From NCBI GenBank assembly GCA_035709005.1, contig DASTFB010000005.1:1-34259 (forward strand): a stretch of 34,259 bases of DNA, given 5' to 3'. This stretch comes from Candidatus Methylomirabilota bacterium. GTDB taxonomy: Bacteria > Methylomirabilota > Methylomirabilia > Rokubacteriales > CSP1-6. A model generated the notes under the pieces. The model was not told the DNA's origin, searched no databases, and saw only the letters and a list, made by a program, of their open reading frames with translations. The position numbers and the translations under genes were made by a program. Shown piece by piece: positions 1-7,633 of this stretch. The first letter of the stretch is position 1. Each line of letters begins with the position of its first letter.

Positions 1-2
1 GT

Positions 3-41
3 GACCTGACCGAGCGCCTGGAGGCCGAAGCGCCGTTTTAG
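3..41 (+). CDS. C-terminal tail of an upstream gene (partial)
   Basis: One frame is open from the left edge and ends in TAG at 39-41, encoding the tail DLTERLEAEAPF. The charged, leucine-spaced tail looks like the end of a soluble protein, but twelve residues cannot identify it. In Bacillus, dapA precedes an RNase J gene and an FtsK-family gene, so a dapA-like neighbour is possible; that is inference from gene order only. Confidence 0.35.
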   Translation, partial: DLTERLEAEAPF

Positions 42-290
42 GTTGGAGGGGGCACGCGGCGCGCCCCCTCCAGACCTCCCCATTCGCGCGAGGCACGACG
101 ACCGACCCTCTCCAAACCTGATTTTTAGCCTGGAGGGAGCCCCAGGTGGCCCCCTCCAGACTTCCCCATTCGCGTGGGGTGCGACGACCGTGCCCTCCTC
201 CAAACCTGATTTTTTAGCCTGGAGGGGGCCCCAGGTGGCCCCCTCCAGACCTTCCCGTTCACGCGGGGTGCGACCGCCGTGCCATCTCCA
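41..290. repeat. Tandem ~88-bp repeat, about three copies, each with a GC-rich palindrome
   Basis: Three similar units begin near 41, 128 and 217. Each has a palindrome of the type CTGGAGGGGGCC...GGCCCCCTCCAG (third copy near 219-246, 12-bp arms, 6-nt loop). Each continues with a shared tail close to CCTCCCCATTCGCG, GGGGTGCGACGACCG and, in the first two, CTCCAAACCTGATTTTT. A diverged single copy lies at 17350-17410. The hairpins are not followed by a T-run on either strand, so they are poor intrinsic terminators. They resemble REP-type intergenic repeats. The stretch holds no convincing gene. Confidence 0.85.
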
Positions 291-337
291 CCGTTCCGGG
301 TCGCGCCGGCCCGAAATTCTGCGCGCTGCCTGCCGAG

Positions 338-346
338 TGCTACCAT
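338..346 (+). promoter_or_regulatory. Possible extended -10 element upstream of the RNase J gene
   Basis: TGCTACCAT at 338-346 matches a TGn plus -10 pattern (TACCAT, four of six bases to TATAAT). No good -35 is visible about 17 bp upstream. If real, transcription would begin near 353, after the two upstream ATGs (345, 348), which fits the downstream GTG start at 372. Weak evidence. Confidence 0.3.
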
Positions 347-359
347 GATGCCGCCAGCG

Positions 360-366
360 AAAGGAG
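360..366 (+). promoter_or_regulatory. Ribosome binding site deciding the RNase J start
   Basis: AAAGGAG at 360-366 lies five bases before GTG 372. The in-frame ATGs at 345 and 348 have no comparable site, so GTG 372 is the preferred start. Confidence 0.7.
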
Positions 367-371
367 TCCAG

Positions 372-2036
372 GTGCCGTCTCTGACCGAGCCCGCCGTCCG
401 CCTGATCCCCCTGGGCGGCCTCGGCGAGATCGGGCTCAACATGATGCTCGTCGAGTTCGGCGACGATCTCATCGCCGTCGATTGCGGTCTCATGTTTCCC
501 GACGCCGAGCAGATGCCGGGGATCGACTACATCATCCCGGACTTCTCCTACGCCCTGGCCAAGCGCCAAGGTTTCCGCGCCGTCGTGCTGACCCACGGCC
601 ACGAGGACCACGTGGGCGCGCTGCCCTACCTGCTGCGCCAGGCGCGCCTGCCCGTGTACGGCACCCGGCTCACGCTGGCTCTGGTCGCCGACAAGCTGCG
701 CGAGCACGATCTGCCGGCGGCGGATCTGCGCCTGGCGCGGCCGCGGGACCGGATCGAGATCGGCCCCTTCACGGTGGAGCCGATTCGGGTTACCCACTCC
801 ATCGTCGACGGCATCGGCCTGGCGATCGGAACTCCGGTCGGCACGATCGTTCACACCGGCGACTTCAAGCTCGACGCCACGCCACTGGACGGGGAACCGC
901 CCGACTATGGGCGATTCACCGAGCTCGGCGAGCAGGGCGTGCTGGTCCTCTGCTCCGACTCCACGAACGTGGACCGCCCGGGCCACACGCCCTCCGAGGC
1001 GGAGGTCGGGGTGGCGCTCCGGGGGCGGTTTCAGCGCGCGAGCGGACGGGTGATCGTGGCGACCTTCGCGTCGCACATCCATCGCATCCAGCAGGTGCTC
1101 AGCCTGGCGGCCGAACACGACCGGCACGTCGCGTTACTGGGCATGAGCATGCAAAAGAACGTGGCCATCGCCGCGGAGCACGGCTACCTGACCGTCCCCC
1201 CGGGCGTGCTGCTGCCTCTGGAGGAGCTGGCCGCGCTGCCACCGCGGCGCCAGGTGATCCTCTCCACCGGCAGCCAGGGAGAACCCCACTCGGCGCTGGC
1301 CCTCATGGCCGCGGGCGAGCACAAGGCGATCCAGATCGAGCGGGGCGACCTCGTGATCATCTCGGCGCGGGTCATCCCGGGCCACGAGCGGACCATTGGA
1401 CGGGTGGTCAACGGGCTGCTCCGGCTCGGGGCGGAGGTCCTCAGCGAGGACAACGCCTTCGTGCACGTCTCCGGTCACGCCAGCCAGGAGGACCTCAGGC
1501 AGATGCTCGCCCTGACTCGCCCCCGCTACTTCGTGCCGGTGCACGGCGAGTACCGTCACCTCCTGGGGCACGCGCGGTTGGCCGAGACCGCGGGGCTGCC
1601 GAGCGAGCGGGTCTTCCTGCTCGAGGACGGCATGGGTCTGGAGGTGACCAAGACCGCGGCTCGTGTGGTCGGTCGCTACCCCGTCGGGCGCGTGCTGGTG
1701 GACGGCAAGGGCGTCGGCGACATCGGGGCGGTCGTGCTGCGCGACCGCCAGCTCCTCGCTCAGGACGGGCTCGTCACCGTCGGGCTCGTCGTCGGCCGCG
1801 ACGGCGCCGTCAAGGCCGGACCCGAGATCGTGTCGCGGGGCTTCGTGTACGTGAAGGAGAACGAGCCGCTGCTGGACGAGCTGCGGGATGCCGTCCGCGC
1901 GGCGCTGGACGGGCGCGAGCCCGCCGCCTTCGACCGCGAGGCCATCGCGGCGCTCGTCCGGGTCACCGTCCGGTCGTTCATCAACCAGCGCTTTCAGCGC
2001 AAGCCGGTGGTCTTGCCCGTGATCCTGGAGGTGTGA
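372..2036 (+). CDS. rnj: Ribonuclease J (metallo-beta-lactamase/beta-CASP)
   Basis: A 554-residue protein of the RNase J family, which combines 5'-3' exonuclease and endonuclease activity in mRNA decay and rRNA maturation in the cytoplasm. The MBL core shows the zinc motif HGHEDH (residues 75-80), the HTGDFKLD segment, the beta-CASP segment ILSTGSQGEP and the late HVSGH motif (365-369). The C-terminal region ends in the helical KPVVLPVILEV tail typical of the family. Length is normal (about 550). GTG 372 is chosen because AAAGGAG lies five bases upstream, whereas the ATGs at 345 and 348 lack a site. The stop TGA shares its A with the ATG of ftsK (TGATG), so the two are probably translationally coupled. 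An RNase J/FtsK pairing also occurs in Bacillus. The identification is firm; whether it is essential here is unknown. Confidence 0.95.
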   Translation: MPSLTEPAVRLIPLGGLGEIGLNMMLVEFGDDLIAVDCGLMFPDAEQMPGIDYIIPDFSYALAKRQGFRAVVLTHGHEDHVGALPYLLRQARLPVYGTRLTLALVADKLREHDLPAADLRLARPRDRIEIGPFTVEPIRVTHSIVDGIGLAIGTPVGTIVHTGDFKLDATPLDGEPPDYGRFTELGEQGVLVLCSDSTNVDRPGHTPSEAEVGVALRGRFQRASGRVIVATFASHIHRIQQVLSLAAEHDRHVALLGMSMQKNVAIAAEHGYLTVPPGVLLPLEELAALPPRRQVILSTGSQGEPHSALALMAAGEHKAIQIERGDLVIISARVIPGHERTIGRVVNGLLRLGAEVLSEDNAFVHVSGHASQEDLRQMLALTRPRYFVPVHGEYRHLLGHARLAETAGLPSERVFLLEDGMGLEVTKTAARVVGRYPVGRVLVDGKGVGDIGAVVLRDRQLLAQDGLVTVGLVVGRDGAVKAGPEIVSRGFVYVKENEPLLDELRDAVRAALDGREPAAFDREAIAALVRVTVRSFINQRFQRKPVVLPVILEV

Positions 2037-4210
2037 TGGCAAGCGCGATCGGCGTGAGCGAGCGGCCCCGGCGGAGCCGCCGGCGCAAACCGGTCGGCCG
2101 GTGGCGACGCGAGGTCAAGGGCATCGTCCTGCTCGTCATCGCCGGATTCGTGTTGATCGCGCTGGCGACGGTGGACCCCGCGCGGAACCCCACCGAGCAG
2201 GGAGGGCCGGTCGGCCCCGTCGGCATCTGGCTCGGCTGGACGCTCCTGGGCATGCTGGGCTATGCCGCCTTCCTGCTCCCCCTGGTGCTGGCGCTGCTCG
2301 GGATCCGCGTGTTCGTCGGCCCGGTCACCGGCGCGGGTTGGGTCCCGTTTGCCGGGTTGGTCGTGCTGGTCCTGAGCACGACGGGTCTGCTCACCGAGGC
2401 CGTGCCGATCTGGGCGCCCGAGGAGACGGCGGCCGGCGGGCTCATCGGGTGGGGGCTGACCCAGATGCTCGACGCCGCCGTGGGTCGCGTGGGGACCTGG
2501 CTCGTCCTCGTCGCCGGCCTGCCCATCGGCGTGCTGTGCATCACCCAGGTGTCCTACAGGGCGCTGTCGCGCGCCCTCGGAACGCGGCTCACCGCCTGGC
2601 AGCGGCGTGGCAGGGCCCGGGTGGGCAACACCGGCGCGGCGCCCATCCCGGCGAGCGCCGTCGCCGCCCCCCTGCCCGAGCCCACGCCGGCGAGCGAGGA
2701 CCTCCAGCCGCTGGTCGTGGTCGAGCCCCGTGCCCGCGCTGCCAGCGGTCCGGCCTCCCAGGAAACCTTCGAGTTCGCCCGGAACGATGCGGCGGTGTTT
2801 CAGCTGCCCGTCCTGAGCCTGCTGCGCAGCCCGGAGACCGCGGAGCACCAGCTGAGCCGGGAAGAGCTGCAGGAGAACGCGGAGACGCTGCGGCGCAAGC
2901 TCCTGGACTTCGAGGTCGAAGGCCGCATCGTGCAGGTCAGCCCGGGCCCGGTCATCACCTCCTACGAGTTCGAGCCGGCGCCCGGCGTCAAGATCAGCCG
3001 GGTCGTCAACCTGGCCGACGACCTGGCGCTGGCTCTCAAGGCGGCGGCCGTGCGGATCGTCGGACCGATCCCGGGACGGGGGACGGTGGCCATCGAGGTC
3101 CCCAATGCCGAGCCGGCGCTGGTCTATCTCCGCGAGATCTTCGCCGCGCCGGAGTTCACGCAGTCCAAGCGGCGCTTGCCGCTGGCCCTGGGCAAGGACG
3201 TCACCGGCGGGCCCGTCGTCTCCGATCTCACCGCGATGCCCCATCTGCTGATCGCCGGCGCCACCGGGACCGGGAAGTCCGTCGGTCTCAACGCGATGAT
3301 CTGCTCCATCCTGTACACGATGACGCCGGCCGACGCGCGCTTCCTCATGATCGACCCCAAGCGGCTGGAGCTCACCGTGTACGAGGGGATCCCGCATCTG
3401 CTGGCCCGGGTCGTCACCGACGCCAAGGAGGCTGCCGCCCGGCTGCGCTGGATCGTGGGCAAGATGGACGAGCGCTACGCGCTGCTCCAGGCGCGGCAGG
3501 TGCGGAACATCGAGGGCTACAACAAGGTGGTGGAGCCGGCCGAGCGGCTGCCCTACTGGGTCGTGGTGATCGACGAGCTGGCCGACCTCATGATGGCCTC
3601 GGCGGGAGATGTGCAGACGGCCCTCGTTCGGCTCGCCCAGATCGCGCGGGCCGTCGGCATCCACCTCATCGTCGCCACCCAGCGCCCCTCGGTCGACGTG
3701 GTCACGGGCCTCATCAAAGCCAATTTCCCGACCCGCATCGCCTTCCAGATGGCCTCCAAGGTCGATTCCCGCACGGTGCTCGACGCCAATGGCGCCGAGC
3801 AGTTGCTGGGGCGGGGCGACATGATCTTCATTCCTCCGGGAGCGGGCCGGCACATGCGGGTGCACGGCGCCTGGGTGTCCGACGACGAAGTCAAGGCCGT
3901 GTGCGAGTTCCTTCGCGCGCAGGGCACGGCCGTGTACGAGGAGGTGAAGCTCCCCGCCGACGGCGAGCCGGGCGGCGAGTCCGGCGAGGGGGCCGAGCGG
4001 GACGACCTCTACTGGGAGTGCGTGCGGCTGGTCATCGGCCAGCGGCAGGCCTCCATCTCGTTCCTGCAGCGCCGGATGGGCCTGGGCTATCCGAAGGCGG
4101 CCCGCTTCATCGACATGATGGAGCAAGACCGGATCATCGGGCCCGGGCAGGGCGCAAAGCCCCGGGAGATCCTGGTCGGTCCGGACTTCCTCGCCAAGCT
4201 GGGCAAGTAG
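2036..4210 (+). CDS. ftsK: DNA translocase FtsK/SpoIIIE
   Basis: A 724-residue septal DNA pump that moves chromosome termini through the closing division septum. The N-terminus is basic (RPRRSRRRKP) and is followed by about four membrane segments within residues 30-180. A short Pro/Ala-rich linker leads to the alpha/beta motor with Walker A GATGTGKS (about 408-415) and Walker B VVVIDE (about 509-514), plus the conserved ATQRPSVDVVTG segment. The last ~70 residues form the winged-helix gamma domain (ISFLQRRMGLGYPKAARFID) that reads KOPS-type polarity sequences in characterised homologues. The linker is short, so the protein is closer in size to SpoIIIE than to E. coli FtsK. The start overlaps the rnj stop by one base. 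The stop codon abuts, with no intervening base, the stop codon of the convergent gene at 4211. Confidence 0.96.
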   Translation: MASAIGVSERPRRSRRRKPVGRWRREVKGIVLLVIAGFVLIALATVDPARNPTEQGGPVGPVGIWLGWTLLGMLGYAAFLLPLVLALLGIRVFVGPVTGAGWVPFAGLVVLVLSTTGLLTEAVPIWAPEETAAGGLIGWGLTQMLDAAVGRVGTWLVLVAGLPIGVLCITQVSYRALSRALGTRLTAWQRRGRARVGNTGAAPIPASAVAAPLPEPTPASEDLQPLVVVEPRARAASGPASQETFEFARNDAAVFQLPVLSLLRSPETAEHQLSREELQENAETLRRKLLDFEVEGRIVQVSPGPVITSYEFEPAPGVKISRVVNLADDLALALKAAAVRIVGPIPGRGTVAIEVPNAEPALVYLREIFAAPEFTQSKRRLPLALGKDVTGGPVVSDLTAMPHLLIAGATGTGKSVGLNAMICSILYTMTPADARFLMIDPKRLELTVYEGIPHLLARVVTDAKEAAARLRWIVGKMDERYALLQARQVRNIEGYNKVVEPAERLPYWVVVIDELADLMMASAGDVQTALVRLAQIARAVGIHLIVATQRPSVDVVTGLIKANFPTRIAFQMASKVDSRTVLDANGAEQLLGRGDMIFIPPGAGRHMRVHGAWVSDDEVKAVCEFLRAQGTAVYEEVKLPADGEPGGESGEGAERDDLYWECVRLVIGQRQASISFLQRRMGLGYPKAARFIDMMEQDRIIGPGQGAKPREILVGPDFLAKLGK

Positions 4211-6100
4211 CTACCTGCGCTCCTGGATGCCCGGACCGTCCGAGGGCGCGCCGGGGGAGGGCTGCGCATCCCGTCGCGGCCTCACCACGGACCGTCCGGG
4301 GAAGAGACGCTTCGCGGGTTCGCCCGGCAGCCGCTCCGTGTCCACGCGTGGCGACGGGGTGGCGGGCCGAGGCGCGACGCCGGCCGGCGCTCCTGGACGC
4401 GACTCCACGCGAGGCGACGGGGTCGGTTGAGGTGCGGCTGGCCGGCGCGCAGGTCGCGCCTCGCCTTGCGCGGGCGGCGTCACCGGCCGAGGGGCCGCGC
4501 CTGGCTTCGCCGCCGCCGGTGCCTGCCTCTCGAAGCCTGGTGGCTGGAGCGATCGGGGGCGCTCGATCGTGCTGGGGCCGAACGCCGGGCGCGGAGCCAC
4601 GGCTGCATCTGGTCGCGCCGGTTTCGGCACCAGCCGCGGCGTCGCCGTCGGCGCCTTCTCCTCGATCCCGTGAGGCTTCAGCCAGCGTGCCGGGTCCTCG
4701 GGCCGGCGGGTGCTGATCACCGGCCGCTTGAGCGCCGTCTGGGGCGGACGCGGGGCGCGGACGACATGGGGCGTGAGGCTGGCGCGAACGGGTGAGAAGC
4801 CAACCGTCTCGCGTATGGGCTCCAGGCGGCGCGGGTCCACGCCGCGGACGCGGACGCGAGTGATCGGCCCACGGCCGAAGCGCTCCCGCGGGATGACGAT
4901 CACCCCGTGCTGGATGCCGACGTTTCGGTACACCGTGATGCTGGCGGCGGTCACGACGGTAGTGCGCGTCATGACGACGTTGTTGACGATCCGCGGCCCG
5001 CCCCAGCCCGCCCACCACGGCACCCCGATGAAGCCGACCGGGCCCCACCACGGAACGAGCGGCTCTCCCCACCCGAGGGCGACCCAACCTACCGCTGGCC
5101 CGGCGACGCTGACCGTCACGCCCGGCCGGCTGCCGAGAAAGGCCACCAGGGCCGGCGCATAGACCGGAGCCACCACGATGGGCCCGGGCGCCCACGCCCA
5201 GTAGCCGCTGACGAACACCCAGCGGCCATAGTGATAGGGCGCCCAGCCCCACGGGGCCGTGTCCACCCAGGTCCAGCCGAAGCCAGGGTGCCACGTCCAG
5301 GCTCCAGTGCTGTACGGCGCCCAGCCGGCCGGCACGTTGTCGGGCACCCAGACCGGGCCGTAGGGCTCGAGGACTCGCCAGGTGCCGTAGTGATCCAGGT
5401 CGTCGATGCCGTAGATGCCGCCCGACACGTAGCGCGCGCTCACCGAGTCGATGAGCTGATCGGTGCGGGCGTAGTTCCAGCGGTCCCACTCGTCGAGCGG
5501 CGGTGCGACGGACGTGGCGACCTGCGCGCCCTCCGTGCCCGACACGATGGCCTCCTCGCTCGGGGCGATGGCAGCCGCGGCACCATTCGCGGGCGTGACG
5601 GTAGCCCGGCCGCCCCGGCGGGTGATGAACGAGGTCCGGTTCTCGGCGACGGTGACGCGGTAGTAGCCGGTGCGCTCGATCGTGAAGGCGCCGTTCGGGG
5701 TGTCGACCTCGACGGTGTGTCCCGGGTCGAGCCTGCGGACGTCGACGGCGACGTGGCCGGTAGTGACCTTCAGCTGAAGGAAGTCCGGCTCCAGGTTCGC
5801 CAGGCCCAGCTGGGTGTTCGCCCAGGTGCGCACCCACGCGCGGGTTCCGATCTGGATCTCCAGATTACCGGGCGCTCCGGTGTACAGCTCGTCGCCCGGG
5901 GCAAGCGGCGTGTTGATCTGCGCGGCCACCCAGTTCTCGGCACCAGGCCGCCAGAAGGACACCTGTCCATCGACGAAGCTGAGACGTGGCGGCGTCGTCG
6001 GGTTGCCGGCCGCGAGCGGTCCCTCTGCGGTCCAACCCACCGACGACACCAGCAGAGCCAGCACCGTCGCAATCACCGCCGGGGTACGGGTGCGCAGCAT
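4211..6100 (-). CDS. Secreted FecR-domain / DUF6600 Trp-rich protein
   Basis: A 629-residue exported protein. It has a signal peptide (about residues 1-25, hydrophobic AVIATVLALLVSSVGW). A FecR-like beta domain follows (about 35-180; FVDGQVSFWRPG, GDELYTG and similar). Next comes a Trp/Tyr-rich block (about 205-330) with repeated GWAPYxxGxW units, as in DUF6600 proteins. A long Pro/Ala/Arg-rich, probably disordered tail (about 400-629) closes it. FecR-type domains outside iron signalling often sit on surface or matrix proteins; the role here is unknown. ATG 6100 is chosen because GGAGG precedes it by five bases; GTG 6106 would overlap that site. Two exact 17-bp direct repeats lie 30-63 bp upstream. 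The 3' end touches the ftsK stop, leaving no room for a terminator. Family call is good, function open. Confidence 0.82.
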   Translation of the reverse strand: MLRTRTPAVIATVLALLVSSVGWTAEGPLAAGNPTTPPRLSFVDGQVSFWRPGAENWVAAQINTPLAPGDELYTGAPGNLEIQIGTRAWVRTWANTQLGLANLEPDFLQLKVTTGHVAVDVRRLDPGHTVEVDTPNGAFTIERTGYYRVTVAENRTSFITRRGGRATVTPANGAAAAIAPSEEAIVSGTEGAQVATSVAPPLDEWDRWNYARTDQLIDSVSARYVSGGIYGIDDLDHYGTWRVLEPYGPVWVPDNVPAGWAPYSTGAWTWHPGFGWTWVDTAPWGWAPYHYGRWVFVSGYWAWAPGPIVVAPVYAPALVAFLGSRPGVTVSVAGPAVGWVALGWGEPLVPWWGPVGFIGVPWWAGWGGPRIVNNVVMTRTTVVTAASITVYRNVGIQHGVIVIPRERFGRGPITRVRVRGVDPRRLEPIRETVGFSPVRASLTPHVVRAPRPPQTALKRPVISTRRPEDPARWLKPHGIEEKAPTATPRLVPKPARPDAAVAPRPAFGPSTIERPRSLQPPGFERQAPAAAKPGAAPRPVTPPAQGEARPARRPAAPQPTPSPRVESRPGAPAGVAPRPATPSPRVDTERLPGEPAKRLFPGRSVVRPRRDAQPSPGAPSDGPGIQERR

Positions 6101-6129
6101 GGACACCTCCGCCTGGTAAGACGACGGTC

Positions 6130-6163
6130 GGCCGGAAACTGTTTATGGCCGGAAACTGTTTAT
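6130..6163. repeat. Perfect 17-bp tandem direct repeat upstream of the FecR/DUF6600 gene
   Basis: GGCCGGAAACTGTTTAT occurs twice without a gap or mismatch (6130-6146, 6147-6163). It lies in the 94-bp gap between the methyltransferase stop and the FecR/DUF6600 start. The half that reads ATAAACAGTTT on the minus strand is locally AT-rich. A 17-bp period is about one and a half helical turns. It could be a double regulator site or a recent slippage duplication. Confidence 0.9.
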
Positions 6164-6194
6164 GAAGGAGCCTGCGCTGGCGGGGTCGGGGCAG

Positions 6195-6893
6195 CTAAGG
6201 GGCGGGAGCGGGGCGGGTAACGGACGGGGCTCGCCAGGCCCGGGACGTGAGACCCCGGCTGCTGGCCGCCACGCTGGGCTCCGCTTCGCGAGGCCGGGCA
6301 GGGTCCGGCTTCCGGAAGACCATCTCGCGGAGCCGGGACTTGAGGAGGATGGAGTCCGACACGCGAAGCCGATCGAACAGCCGGATGATGTCGCGATTCT
6401 CCAGAACCCGCTCGCGGGCGCACGCCCCGGGGGAACGCTGGTAGCGCAGGTGCTCGTCGTCCTCGATGATGTAGCGCGTGTAGCAGCGCTCGTTCGAGGC
6501 GACAGTGCTGAAGAAGATGTGGAGCGCTCCCTCCGGCTTCAACAGGCGGATCAGCTGCCCGGCCAGGACCGTCGCCGCCCCCGCCTGCAGATAATCGAAG
6601 AGGTCCCAGCACAGCACCGCATCGATGCTCTGGTCAGGCAGGGGCAAGCGCGTGGTCAGAAACTGGGCAAACCGATCCAGCATCCCCATCTGCACGTGGC
6701 GGTCGAGATCGGCGTACAGGTCCTCGACGTGGATCTTGCAGCGGATCCGCTCTCCGAGGAAGGCGATGTTCGGGCCGATCCCGGGGCCGAGGTCCAGCAG
6801 CTCGGCGGGCCCGCGAGCCTCGATCACGTTCAGGAACTTGGCCAGCGCCGGGCTGCGAACGACCTCCAACGGTTCAGACGCTGGCCAGCTCAT
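6195..6893 (-). CDS. Class I SAM-dependent methyltransferase-like protein
   Basis: A 232-residue soluble protein with a Rossmann-type methyltransferase fold. Motif I, LLDLGPGIG, is at about residues 32-40. An acidic strand end (HVEDLYADL, about 56-63) sits where the ribose-binding residue is expected, and IDAVLCWDLFDYL (about 90-102) resembles motif IV. The segment LLKPEGALHIFF matches the usual post-motif strand. The target is not evident. The C-terminal 35 residues are Pro/Arg/Ala-rich and look unstructured. The start ATG lies 20 bp inside the end of the upstream bactofilin gene, so translation is probably coupled, and the pair may act in the same envelope or cytoskeletal process. I am sure of the fold, not of the substrate. 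Confidence 0.78.
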   Translation of the reverse strand: MSWPASEPLEVVRSPALAKFLNVIEARGPAELLDLGPGIGPNIAFLGERIRCKIHVEDLYADLDRHVQMGMLDRFAQFLTTRLPLPDQSIDAVLCWDLFDYLQAGAATVLAGQLIRLLKPEGALHIFFSTVASNERCYTRYIIEDDEHLRYQRSPGACARERVLENRDIIRLFDRLRVSDSILLKSRLREMVFRKPDPARPREAEPSVAASSRGLTSRAWRAPSVTRPAPAP

Positions 6894-7419
6894 CGCGGGT
6901 CGACGTCACCGGGACGATCGGCTTGCCGTCGTGCTTGCTCGCCGAGGTCGTCCGCCCCAGCGGAGCGCTGCCGTCCTTCCGTTGCATGTCGATGCTGCCG
7001 CGGAAGTGGGCCCCGTCGGCGATGGCCACGCGGGGCGCCACGACGTCGCCTTCGACCGAGCCGTTCTGCCCGATGTCGACCTTTTCCGTGGCCGTGAGGT
7101 TGCCGGTGACCTGGCCCAGCACGACGATGGACTTGGCGAAGACCTGGGCCTTGATGCGGCCGTTCGCTCCCACCGTGAGGATGTGGTCGCGGAGCTCGAC
7201 CTTGCCTTCGACCTGGCCCTCGATGGTGAGATCCTCGCCGCCGGTCAGCTCGCCCTTGATGACGATGCTCTTTCCGATGGTCACGAGCTCATCTTTCATA
7301 GGTTTCTGTACCCCTCGCACCGGCTCCGGCGCTGCAGGCGTCACCGTGGACTCGTACGCTGTCGACCCCGAGTAGCCCGTCGTCGCTGCCGGCCGTGGTG
7401 CCTCATCTCGTTTCCACAT
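6874..7419 (-). CDS. Bactofilin (polymer-forming cytoskeletal protein)
   Basis: A 181-residue bactofilin. A disordered N-terminus (about 1-40, Pro/Ala/Thr-rich) precedes the beta-helical DUF583 core (about 45-145). The core has repeating hydrophobic strands such as IVIKGELTGGEDLTIEGQVEG and VVLGQVTGNLTATEKVDIG. A basic, Ser-rich tail follows. Bactofilins polymerise without nucleotide and scaffold cell-wall or envelope enzymes at the membrane. ATG 7419 is chosen because GGAGGG lies seven bases upstream and MWKRDE is a typical beginning; the longer frame to 7488 has no ribosome site. It overlaps the downstream methyltransferase by 20 bp. It is followed on the same strand by the FecR/DUF6600 gene, suggesting an envelope-related group. 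Confidence 0.9.
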   Translation of the reverse strand: MWKRDEAPRPAATTGYSGSTAYESTVTPAAPEPVRGVQKPMKDELVTIGKSIVIKGELTGGEDLTIEGQVEGKVELRDHILTVGANGRIKAQVFAKSIVVLGQVTGNLTATEKVDIGQNGSVEGDVVAPRVAIADGAHFRGSIDMQRKDGSAPLGRTTSASKHDGKPIVPVTSTRDELASV

Positions 7420-7514
7420 ATGTTCACCCTCCGTCCATTGTGGAACGGCGCCCCCGCTACGGATGCGAAAAACAGAAGGCCAATCCATCAGTCAGTCGGA
7501 ATTTCGGAGCGCCC

Positions 7515-7520
7515 AGTATA
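7515..7520 (-). promoter_or_regulatory. Candidate -10 box in the bactofilin/LVIVD divergent gap
   Basis: The 214-bp gap 7420-7633 separates the divergent bactofilin and LVIVD genes and is less GC-rich than its surroundings. On the minus strand TATACT (7520 to 7515) matches five of six -10 bases, but no clear -35 is found at 16-18 bp. A TTGACA on the same strand at 7603-7598 lacks a matching -10. Treat as a weak candidate for the bactofilin promoter. Confidence 0.3.
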
Positions 7521-7633
7521 CGGCAGGCCTCCAGCGAGGCCCCAAAACCCGGCGACGCGCGTAAGCTCTTGAAAAGACAGGCGATCCGTCGAGCGTTTGT
7601 CAAGGTCCAGCCGATGACGTAGGATGCCGGGCC

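Noticed and set aside
41-290. Repeat hairpins as intrinsic terminators
   Set aside because: The T-runs precede the stems on the plus strand, and the minus strand has A-runs after them, so no stem is followed by a T-run.
1994-4126. 710-codon open frame opposite ftsK
   Set aside because: Shadow of ftsK; composition is His/Asp/Gly/Arg-rich with no motif.
6130-6163. CRISPR remnant
   Set aside because: Two adjacent 17-mers have no spacer between them, and there is no cas gene.
7598-7603. Perfect minus-strand TTGACA as bactofilin promoter
   Set aside because: At 16-19 bp spacing the -10 sequence is CTGTCT-like and does not match TATAAT.
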